From Treponema sp. (GTDB lineage: Bacteria; Spirochaetota; Spirochaetia; Treponematales; Breznakiellaceae), in contig JAITQR010000282.1 of NCBI GenBank assembly GCA_031288815.1, forward strand, positions 1 through 7,913: a stretch of DNA of 7,913 nucleotides, given 5' to 3'. Both the position numbers and the translations under genes were made by a program. The first letter of the stretch is position 1; every line of letters begins with the position of its first letter. Below are positions 1 to 5,613 of the stretch, piece after piece. Under the pieces are notes generated by a model. It saw only the letters and a list, made by a program, of their open reading frames with translations, searched no databases and was not told where the DNA came from.

Positions 1-723
1 AAACCCATATTCCAAAGTACCGTCATTCTTTTCACGCCACATAAAGGGATTTAACCCGTAAGCGCCGAAAATAGAGGCAAAAAAAAGCCTGTTACTGGCG
101 GTATCCGATACGGCGGTAAGGGCATACGTATCCTTTTTCCCATTACGATCGGGATCCTTTTCCCGAAAAGCGATAAAAGCGTCCTCAAGCTCCGCAATGG
201 TGGTAGGAACCTTGCCGATCCCTGTGTTTTCAAGCCAATCGGCCCGGATGACAGCGGCCATGGCGGCTCCCCCAATTACATTCAGGTATGGCATGCCATA
301 ATTATCGCCATCCATGATAGTATAATTAAATATTTTAGGATCCAGAGAGACAGCCCGCTCGTAGTGCGTGGGCATAAATTTCTTTATTTCTTCTATCGGG
401 ATAGGGCTCAGAATACCCTGGCTTTTTAACGCCGCTACCTCATCGACAGTATCCACCGCTATATAATCGGGAATCTGTCCTGACGCAAACAGTGTGTTCC
501 GCTGTTCAACGTCAGTGGCCCGGATAACAACCAGATCCACATCAAATGATTCCTCAAAGAGTTTTTCTCCCCAGGAATTATCTTCCAGCGGGGGATTTGG
601 TCCAAGCCATGTAAGAGTCATTTTCTCCTCGGCTACCGGAACATCCGCTTTTTTTTCACCGCAGCCTGACAACAGCATGGCGGCGACAACCCAAAATGAC
701 GAAAGCAAAGCTATCTTTTTCAT
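1..723 (-). CDS. ABC transporter extracellular solute-binding lipoprotein (partial, C-terminus off the left edge)
   Basis: The reading frame starts at the ATG at 723-721 and stays open for 241 codons to base 1, so the stop lies outside the window. A GAGGAGG ribosome binding site (731-737) sits 7 nt upstream of the start. The N-terminus is a lipoprotein signal peptide: KK, a hydrophobic core, then the lipobox LLSGC with Cys21 as the predicted lipidated residue. The mature part begins with a charged linker, then a type 1 binding-protein fold. The segment DPDRNGKKD (residues 190-198) followed by TYALT is a common landmark of LplA/LipO-type oligosaccharide-binding proteins of CUT1 importers. Such proteins usually run to about 450-550 residues, so roughly half is present. 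It is the third gene of an apparent operon behind the lyase and the sialidase-like gene, which suggests a sugar or glycan-fragment ligand. The exact ligand cannot be read from the sequence. Confidence 0.88.
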   Translation of the reverse strand, partial: MKKIALLSSFWVVAAMLLSGCGEKKADVPVAEEKMTLTWLGPNPPLEDNSWGEKLFEESFDVDLVVIRATDVEQRNTLFASGQIPDYIAVDTVDEVAALKSQGILSPIPIEEIKKFMPTHYERAVSLDPKIFNYTIMDGDNYGMPYLNVIGGAAMAAVIRADWLENTGIGKVPTTIAELEDAFIAFREKDPDRNGKKDTYALTAVSDTASNRLFFASIFGAYGLNPFMWREKNDGTLEYGF

Positions 724-730
724 AAATTTT

Positions 731-737
731 CCTCCTC
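731..737 (-). promoter_or_regulatory. Ribosome binding site of the solute-binding lipoprotein
   Basis: The minus strand reads GAGGAGG, a near-perfect Shine-Dalgarno sequence 7 nt before the ATG at 723. It fixes the start codon and suggests strong translation, as expected for a binding protein made in excess over its permease. Confidence 0.85.
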
Positions 738-755
738 AAAATATTCTAAGCGGTT

Positions 756-785
756 GTTGTTCTGAAACTTCAGTTTCCGAACAAC
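756..785 (-). other. Intercistronic RNA hairpin upstream of the binding-protein gene
   Basis: Bases 756-762 (gttgttc) pair with 779-785 (gaacaac) over 7 bp. After one mismatch (763 against 778), 764-768 (gaaac) pair with 773-777 (gtttc) over 5 bp, closing a 4-nt loop. The hairpin starts 4 nt after the stop of the sialidase-like gene (790-792) and ends 18 nt before the ribosome binding site of the lipoprotein gene. No run of T follows on the minus strand, so it does not look like a full intrinsic terminator. By analogy with other binding-protein operons, it may protect the 5' end of a processed lipoprotein mRNA or cause partial termination. That role is inferred. Confidence 0.6.
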
Positions 786-789
786 TCTA

Positions 790-1959
790 TTATGAACCGG
801 ACTCTATCCAGCCCTCGCTTACTCGTGTGTATTTAATGCAGTGCCTTCGCCTGGAATGACTGGAATAACTATAAACAATGTGGATATTCCCGTCTGTTGA
901 CTGCAACAAAAAAGGGTACTCATAAGGCTTGTTTAAATTTGAGTTTTTTTCTCCGTGGAAACCACTGCCCGCTTCCACATCCCTAATCCATGGAAAGGTT
1001 TCACCCTCGTCTTCTGATATTGCCACACTGATACTGTAACGCAATCCCGGCCAAAGCGTGGCATCAGGATCGGTACTCGCGCTGTAATTATTGTAAATAA
1101 GGGCAATATTCCCGCTCTGGAGTTTTATACCGTGTATAGAAGAATTGTTATTGGGCAAACATGTTATAGCAGGAATACTCCAGGATCTGCCATAATCGGT
1201 TGAGACACTTTTGTAAATTCTGTCCGCCGCGCGGCTTCTGAAAAAGGCGATACATTTACCGGCAGATATTTCCATGACGCTCATCTGTACCCTTCCCCTG
1301 CTTTGAGGTACCGGATATTCTGTCCAGGTTATCCCGTTGTCAGAAGAAATAAGTACCGCCGAATAATCGTTTCCGTATTGCTGACCCGGAATTTCACTGG
1401 GAAGACTGTAATACATGGGGAAAAGCCAGTCCCCGTTTGAAAGAACCTGAATGGGGTGTCTGCAGAATGAACCCGGTTTATCTAAAAAAACAGATTTTGA
1501 TTCCCAGGTATAACCATTGTCATGGGATTCAAGACGGTAAATTAGGGCGGTTTCCTGCATCGTGAAGGATCCCCGGGCCTCACCCCGTTTCACCTTCTCT
1601 TTCCATTCTTCCGATGTCATAATTCCCCGGCTCTGCTGGGATGTGTGGTAGAGATAAAGAGAACCTTTGGGGCTTTGGAAGAAAAAGGGGTTCTGAAGCG
1701 AATGATCGTCTTCATCAGAAAGCATCTGACATTTTCCCCATTTGATTTCCCCTTTTTTTAGCCTGGAACCTACAATGCGAATATCCCCGCTGCCTTCAGA
1801 TAAACCGGCAAACCACGCGCAGAGAATGTCTCCGTTTTTAAGCTCGACAAGAGAAGCCGCATGATTACTGATATATTCAGTGGGAATCATCGCCTCTATC
1901 TTTAGCGGATCCTCTTCCCAAGAGAACAGCTTTCCATCTTCTGGTTTTTGTATAATCAA
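790..1959 (-). CDS. Sialidase-family (BNR/Asp-box) protein, no signal peptide
   Basis: The product is a six-bladed beta-propeller protein of the sialidase superfamily, closest in pattern to the BNR_2-type predicted neuraminidases (PF13088). I chose the TTG at 1959-1957 as start because AAGGAGGAGG lies 7 nt upstream. This gives 389 residues. An in-frame GTG at 2001 would add 14 residues but has no ribosome binding site. Four Asp boxes are visible (TTG numbering): SHDNGYTW 145-152, SSDNGITW 205-212, STDYGRSW 253-260 and SEDEGETF 315-322. An N-terminal NHAASLVELKNGDILCAWF block and a C-terminal EYPFLLQSTDGNIHIVYSYS block are typical of this family. There is no signal peptide or anchor, so it probably acts in the cytoplasm on an imported glycoside. 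Being between a lyase and a sugar-binding lipoprotein fits this. True sialidase activity is not established: many relatives have other or unknown glycosidic substrates. The gene is more AT-rich than the lyase gene before it. Confidence 0.85.
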   Translation of the reverse strand: MIIQKPEDGKLFSWEEDPLKIEAMIPTEYISNHAASLVELKNGDILCAWFAGLSEGSGDIRIVGSRLKKGEIKWGKCQMLSDEDDHSLQNPFFFQSPKGSLYLYHTSQQSRGIMTSEEWKEKVKRGEARGSFTMQETALIYRLESHDNGYTWESKSVFLDKPGSFCRHPIQVLSNGDWLFPMYYSLPSEIPGQQYGNDYSAVLISSDNGITWTEYPVPQSRGRVQMSVMEISAGKCIAFFRSRAADRIYKSVSTDYGRSWSIPAITCLPNNNSSIHGIKLQSGNIALIYNNYSASTDPDATLWPGLRYSISVAISEDEGETFPWIRDVEAGSGFHGEKNSNLNKPYEYPFLLQSTDGNIHIVYSYSSHSRRRHCIKYTRVSEGWIESGS

Positions 1960-1966
1960 TTTGAAA

Positions 1967-1976
1967 CCTCCTCCTT
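1967..1976 (-). promoter_or_regulatory. Ribosome binding site that decides the TTG start of the sialidase-like gene
   Basis: The minus strand reads AAGGAGGAGG, ending 7 nt before the TTG at 1959. The alternative in-frame GTG at 2001 has no purine-rich site at the right distance, and its extra 14 codons run straight through this site. The TTG is therefore the better start. Confidence 0.75.
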
Positions 1977-2021
1977 GCGGCACGGTGACAGGGAACCGCA
2001 CAGCTTTACAGATTATTAAGC

Positions 2022-2909
2022 TTACCGTAGCCCCCGGCAGTGAGTTTCCAGCACCTCTCTGACCTTTTCGGTAACCCTGGGATCATCGGTATAGAAAGGC
2101 CGGCGGCAGGGACCGACAGGGTAACCCAGAAGGTTTGCCGCGAGCTTCACAATGGTATTGGGATTGCCCAGCTTAAAACAGTTCCTGATTGCCCGGATGG
2201 AATCCTGGGCCTCTTTGGCTTCCCCGAATTTGCCGGCCTTCCACAGTTCGTAGATCGAAACCATGGTCCGGGGGAACAGATTCGCTATGCCGCAAACGCC
2301 CCCGTTTCCCCCGGCCTGCAGGGTCCAAAGGACCAGGGAATCGTTTCCGGACAATACCGCCAGGCGATCCCCGGTTCTTTCGATGAGCTGCAGGATAGTA
2401 TCAAAGCTGCCACTGGAATCTTTTATGCCCTTGATGTTTCCGTGGTTTTTCAGCTTTTCGGCGGTTTCCACGGTGATGGAAACGCCGGTTCGGGCGGGGA
2501 TGTTGTACATAATAACCGGTACATCCACCGCGTCGGCCAGAGCGGCATAGTGCCGGTACAGCTCATCCTGGGAAAGAGAGGCGAAATAGGGGGTAATTAC
2601 CGAAAGGGCGTCGGCGCCCGCTTTTACCGCCTCCCGGGAAAGCCGTATCGTCTCCGCCGTACCGGGCAGACCGGTCCCCGCGTAAACCGGAAGACGTCCC
2701 CGGTTTTCTTCCACCACAAGCTCCAGAATCCTCAGTTTTTCCTTCCCGCTCAGAATATACGACTCCCCATTGGTACCAAAAACAAAGAGCCCGTGGACTC
2801 CCGCCTCAATCTGCCGGTTAACCTGGTTCCTCAATTCCTGTTCGTTGATCCGCTCATCGTCGTGCATGGGGGTTACCAGAGCGGTAATTATCCCCTTGAA
2901 TTCAACCAT
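2022..2909 (-). CDS. DHDPS/NAL-superfamily aldolase or lyase (not obviously DapA itself)
   Basis: The product is a class I, Schiff-base-forming (beta/alpha)8 aldolase of 295 residues, the usual length for this superfamily. From the ATG at 2909, the visible landmarks are GTNGE (45-49) in the pyruvate-binding loop, TPY with Tyr108, YNIPARTG with Tyr135 and Arg140, and KGIKDSSG with the Schiff-base lysine Lys163. The motifs SGND and GGVCGIAN follow. Classical DapA has GTTGE and N-acetylneuraminate lyase usually GSTGE. The Asn in the third position, together with a catabolic neighbourhood, suggests a keto-deoxy sugar acid or sialic-acid-type lyase making pyruvate plus an aldehyde. IPARTG is more DapA-like than NanA-like, so the substrate is open. 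The ATG at 2909 has GGGGGA close upstream. An in-frame TTG at 2930 would add 7 residues and is less likely. It is the first gene after the promoter at 2968-2996. Confidence 0.9.
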   Translation of the reverse strand: MVEFKGIITALVTPMHDDERINEQELRNQVNRQIEAGVHGLFVFGTNGESYILSGKEKLRILELVVEENRGRLPVYAGTGLPGTAETIRLSREAVKAGADALSVITPYFASLSQDELYRHYAALADAVDVPVIMYNIPARTGVSITVETAEKLKNHGNIKGIKDSSGSFDTILQLIERTGDRLAVLSGNDSLVLWTLQAGGNGGVCGIANLFPRTMVSIYELWKAGKFGEAKEAQDSIRAIRNCFKLGNPNTIVKLAANLLGYPVGPCRRPFYTDDPRVTEKVREVLETHCRGLR

Positions 2910-2967
2910 GGTTCCCCCAAGATGTTTCAAAATAGAACAAATACCTCACACTTGCTATAGATATTTT

Positions 2968-2996
2968 ATGATATTCCCTGTATTCGGCAATGTCAA
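2968..2996 (-). promoter_or_regulatory. Sigma-70-type promoter of the lyase/sialidase/transport operon
   Basis: On the minus strand, TTGACA (2991-2996, perfect -35) is followed after exactly 17 bp by TATCAT (2968-2973, 5 of 6 matches to the -10 consensus). Transcription would begin near 2961, leaving a leader of about 50 nt before the ATG at 2909. The bases just upstream (3001-3014) are T6-GT-A6, an A/T-tract region like an UP element. The sequence points to the housekeeping sigma factor. No sigma-54 GG-N10-GC element was found here. Confidence 0.7.
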
Positions 2997-2998
2997 AT

Positions 2999-3042
2999 TA
3001 TTTTTTGTAAAAAAGTGTTTTATTATAGAGCTATTTTTTGTA
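2999..3042. repeat. Pair of 11-bp direct repeats TATTTTTTGTA, candidate operator
   Basis: TATTTTTTGTA occurs at 2999-3009 and again at 3032-3042, 33 bp from start to start, close to three helical turns. The first copy lies 2 bp upstream of the -35 box of the minus-strand operon promoter. The second lies in front of the regulator gene and overlaps a possible plus-strand -35. This is the arrangement expected if a dimeric regulator activates the operon and represses itself. The repeat is T-rich and of low complexity, so chance similarity is a real alternative. Confidence 0.35.
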
Positions 3043-3066
3043 TTGCGGGAAAAATAAATATATGGT
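3038..3066 (+). promoter_or_regulatory. Weak candidate promoter of the regulator gene
   Basis: TTGTAT (3038-3043, 3 of 6 matches to the -35 consensus) is followed after 17 bp by TATGGT (3061-3066, 4 of 6 matches to the -10). The start would be near 3073, about 38 nt before the ATG at 3111. The match is poor, as is common for regulators made in small amounts. The sequence is AT-rich enough to give such hits by chance. Confidence 0.3.
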
Positions 3067-3110
3067 AAAAGTATATGTCTCAAAATTAAACACCAGGAAA
3101 GAGCGCCATT

Positions 3111-4904
3111 ATGAAAACGATCCGTATTCTCGCCATAGCCCCCTACAAGGGTATGGAAAAGCTGATGAACCAGATTGCCCAAGAACTGGAAGATATGGAT
3201 CTGCAGGTTTTCGCGGGAAATTTGGAGGAAGGGGTAAAATACGTCCGTTATGAGCAGGACAGGGGCTACGATTTTATTGTTTCCCGGGGGGAAACCGTCA
3301 GGATGATAGAAGGGGAGGCCCGCATCCCCATCGTGGAGATTTCCCTTTCCGAATACGACATTCTCCATGCCATACGTTTTGCCAAAGGGTTCTCCGAAAA
3401 ATTTTGCGCCGTCGCTTTCCCCGGACTGGCCGCCCGGATACAGACCCTCTGCGATCTGATGGATTTACATATCAATGTTTTTGAAATCGACGACGTGAGG
3501 GACACGGAAGAACGGATTCGGGAATTAAAAAAAGAGGGGTATACCCTTATCGTGGGAGACTCCAATGTGGTGAATACCGCGAAGGAAATGCAGCTCCGGG
3601 GAATTCTGATCATATCCGGAAGGGAAAGCCTTCTTGCCGCTTTGAATGAATGCAGGAAACTCCATAAGGCCCTGGAGGGAACCAGGCTAAAAACCTCTTT
3701 TCTCAAGCAGGTATTGGATCACTGTCCGGTATACGTTTTTGCCTATGACCGGCAGCCCCGGCTCCTCTATTCAAACACCAACCGGCAGGCCGAGGGGGAG
3801 GAATTGGAAGCCCTTACAAAGCTGCTTCCGCCCCTGGCGGAGAAGGTTTTTGAAAAGCAGGAAACCCGGCTGATCAGAAAAAACGGCGCCTTTATGTGGA
3901 AGCTTCACGGCGTCCGGACCTCCCCCGATACGGTCTGCTTTTATATCAGGCGGATCATGGCAAGCGGCAGCCAGGATGCTTCCCTTTCCATTCAGGATGA
4001 TTTTTCTGGGAATACTTCCATCATGCAATCCTATTACCTGGAGTCGGCCTCCATGAATTCCATTATAGCCAAGGCGGAACAGATAAGCCGCAGCGATTAT
4101 CCCCTATTGCTCACCGGGGAACCGGGAACCGGCAAGAATACCCTGGCCTTTGCCATACACCGGCAAAGCAAACTGCGGAACAACACCTTTCTTATCGTCA
4201 ATTGCCAGCTTATCACCGAAAAGGAGCTTCATTCCCTGCTGGAAGACGGCGATTCCCCCCTGGGGGAAAACGATATCGGGATTCACTTCAGGGATATTCA
4301 TTACCTTTCCCCAAAGGCCCAGGAACTGTTAACCGCCTATATAAAAGAAACGGACCTTCACCGCAGAAACCGGGTAATCTACACCTACACCTTTTCTTTC
4401 GCCGGACTTGAGGAACACCGGCTGATCAAGTATCTAAAAAACGAGAAGGAATGTGACTGCCTGACCTTCCTCATCCCCCCCTTGCGGGAACGGAAGGAGG
4501 ACATTCCCGCCCTGGCCAATCTGTACATCAACGAGCTTAACTCCAATTACGGCAAACAGATCGTGGGTTTGGAGAACGTATCCCTGGAAATACTCCGGGA
4601 ATATGACTGGCCGGAGAATCTTGGTCAGTTTATCCGGGTTATCAAGGATCTGGTATTGAACAGCGAAGGCGCTTATATCAAAACGGAGGATGTAGAGGCG
4701 GTTATAGCCAAGGAAAAACAGCTAACCGGCGAAATAAGAGGCCCTTCCCTTCAGGGCAGCCTGGATAAAATAAACTCCCATATTATCTGGCAGATCTTCC
4801 AGGAGGAGGGGATGAACCAGTCCCGTACCGCCAAACGGCTGGGAATAAGCCGGAGCACCCTTTGGAGAAAACTAAAGGAATGCCGCCCGGAAAGCGCCCG
4901 GTAA
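3111..4904 (+). CDS. PrpR_N / PAS-like / AAA+ / Fis-HTH transcriptional regulator with a degenerate sigma-54 interaction domain
   Basis: This is a cytoplasmic DNA-binding regulator of 597 residues. Residues 4-185 match the PrpR_N sensory fold, including FIVSRGETVRMI and PIVEISLSEYDILHA. Residues about 196-282 look like a PAS-type domain. Residues about 303-535 form an AAA+ domain of the NtrC type. Residues 550-590 carry a Fis-type helix-turn-helix (NQSRTAKRLGISRSTLWRKL). Walker A (GEPGTGKN, Lys342) and the LRER motif (458-461) are intact. The GAFTGA loop that contacts sigma-54 is missing: ELHSLLEDG leads directly to the Walker B region. Walker B reads IHFRDIH (391-397), keeping Asp395 but with Ile instead of the catalytic Glu. 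Sensor II reads WPENLGQF (500-507), with Gly505 where the family has Arg. It is divergent from the lyase operon and probably controls it. The effector is probably a sugar-acid or similar metabolite, by inference only. An AGGA at 3095-3098 precedes the start. Confidence 0.88.
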   Translation: MKTIRILAIAPYKGMEKLMNQIAQELEDMDLQVFAGNLEEGVKYVRYEQDRGYDFIVSRGETVRMIEGEARIPIVEISLSEYDILHAIRFAKGFSEKFCAVAFPGLAARIQTLCDLMDLHINVFEIDDVRDTEERIRELKKEGYTLIVGDSNVVNTAKEMQLRGILIISGRESLLAALNECRKLHKALEGTRLKTSFLKQVLDHCPVYVFAYDRQPRLLYSNTNRQAEGEELEALTKLLPPLAEKVFEKQETRLIRKNGAFMWKLHGVRTSPDTVCFYIRRIMASGSQDASLSIQDDFSGNTSIMQSYYLESASMNSIIAKAEQISRSDYPLLLTGEPGTGKNTLAFAIHRQSKLRNNTFLIVNCQLITEKELHSLLEDGDSPLGENDIGIHFRDIHYLSPKAQELLTAYIKETDLHRRNRVIYTYTFSFAGLEEHRLIKYLKNEKECDCLTFLIPPLRERKEDIPALANLYINELNSNYGKQIVGLENVSLEILREYDWPENLGQFIRVIKDLVLNSEGAYIKTEDVEAVIAKEKQLTGEIRGPSLQGSLDKINSHIIWQIFQEEGMNQSRTAKRLGISRSTLWRKLKECRPESAR

Positions 4905-4944
4905 AGCGTGGCGGGACGGGAACAGTAAGAACAAAGGCTTTGCG

Positions 4945-5526
4945 TTACCCGGCGAATACGGCGTTCAAATTGATGGAGAGACCCTCAAGCACCGCGGAAG
5001 GGAGGCTTGCGTCTGAGTCGTAGATGGTTCCGGCGTAAGCGCCGTTTTGCAGCACGAAGGCCTGCACGGTTTTTGACGCGGGCGCGACAACCCAGTACTC
5101 CCGGACGCCGGCCTTCATGTAGAGGTTGAATTTGCGGACCATTTCTTCGGCGAAATTGGCGGGGGAAAGGATCTCCACCACCAGATCCGGCGCGCCCCGG
5201 CAGCCTTCGGGGCCACGTTTTTGTTCGTCGCAGATAACGGAAATGTCCGGCTGAACCACGGTGGTGTCGCTTTCATCTTCCGTGTAGAAAAGCCTCACAT
5301 CGTAAGGGGCCGGGCGCACCTTGCAGGGTTTGCCGTACACATAATTCGCTATCTGCCGGAATATTTCCCCGCTGATCGCCTGGTGGAAATCGTTGGGGGC
5401 CGCCATGGCGTAGGCCGCTCCGTCGATAAGCTCAAACCGTTCGCCTTCCGCCAGTTCCCAGGCCTTGTAATCGGCATAGGTAAAGGGGCGGTTTTCTTCG
5501 GATATCTTTCTTGCCGCATCACTCAT
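4945..5526 (-). CDS. Uma2-family (DUF820) PD-(D/E)XK nuclease-fold protein
   Basis: The 193-residue product matches the Uma2 family (PF05685) over its full length. Visible family blocks are RFELIDGAAYAM near residues 30-41, the PYDVRLF block, VVQPDISVICD with Asp94, GAPDLVVEILSPAN with Glu118, and RKFNLYMKAGVREYWVV with Lys132. Asp94, Glu118 and Lys132 are the likely PD-(D/E)XK metal and catalytic residues. The family is often present in many copies in cyanobacteria and some spirochaetes, and its biological role is unsettled. There is no signal peptide. The ATG at 5526 gives the usual N-terminus but has no clear ribosome binding site. The gene is convergent with the regulator gene, leaving 40 nt between stops, and lies 86 nt downstream of the glycosyltransferase gene. 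Nothing links it functionally to either neighbour. Confidence 0.9.
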   Translation of the reverse strand: MSDAARKISEENRPFTYADYKAWELAEGERFELIDGAAYAMAAPNDFHQAISGEIFRQIANYVYGKPCKVRPAPYDVRLFYTEDESDTTVVQPDISVICDEQKRGPEGCRGAPDLVVEILSPANFAEEMVRKFNLYMKAGVREYWVVAPASKTVQAFVLQNGAYAGTIYDSDASLPSAVLEGLSINLNAVFAG

Positions 5527-5532
5527 GTGCCA

Positions 5533-5562
5533 AGTATAAACCGGAACAAAGAACAGTGCCAG
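5533..5562 (-). promoter_or_regulatory. Tentative promoter giving a nearly leaderless Uma2 transcript
   Basis: On the minus strand, TATACT (5533-5538, 5 of 6 matches to the -10) is preceded at 18 bp by CTGGCA (5557-5562, 4 of 6 matches to the -35). Only 6 nt separate the -10 box from the ATG at 5526, so the start of transcription would fall at or next to the start codon. That fits the absence of a Shine-Dalgarno sequence, but the match could be chance. Confidence 0.3.
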
Positions 5563-5613
5563 GAGCCGTTTGCGCTTCGCTCCGAGTAAACACGGCCGCG
5601 CCGGCCCGCGGCC
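5562..5613 (-). terminator. GC-rich hairpins after the glycosyltransferase stop, possible terminator
   Basis: Bases 5594-5599 (ggccgc) can pair with 5608-5613 (gcggcc) around an 8-nt GC-rich loop. The stem begins at the TAG of the glycosyltransferase gene (5613-5615). A second, shorter stem pairs 5562-5566 (ggagc) with 5579-5583 (gctcc). Neither is followed by a long run of T on the minus strand, so termination would be Rho-assisted or inefficient at best. The sequence may instead belong to a dispersed intergenic repeat. Confidence 0.35.

Noticed and set aside
494..859. Plus-strand open frame across the lipoprotein start and the intergenic hairpin
   Set aside because: It runs antisense to the signal peptide and lipobox region, crosses an intergenic gap and shows no family motif.
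2040..2960. A 306-codon open frame on the plus strand
   Set aside because: It lies entirely opposite the DHDPS-family gene, whose active-site motifs are clear. Its translation shows no recognisable domain and is rich in Gly, Pro and Arg, as expected for the antisense of GC-rich codons.
3001..3014. T6-GT-A6 palindrome as a terminator or strong operator
   Set aside because: It contains only A/T pairs and lies at the -40 to -53 region of a promoter. It is better read as an A-tract UP-like element. An operator role rests on the direct repeats, not on this palindrome.
4905..4944. Terminator between the convergent regulator and Uma2 genes
   Set aside because: Only a 5-bp pairing with a 1-nt loop (caaag/ctttg) was seen and no T-run. 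That is too weak to call.
4945..5526. Uma2 gene as evidence of a mobile element or toxin-antitoxin unit
   Set aside because: There is no transposase, inverted terminal repeat, partner gene or target duplication nearby. The family is commonly chromosomal and stands alone.
5541..5562. TGGCAC-containing sequence as a sigma-54 promoter
   Set aside because: The -24-like TGGCAC has no GC at the required distance for the -12 element, so the spacing rule fails.
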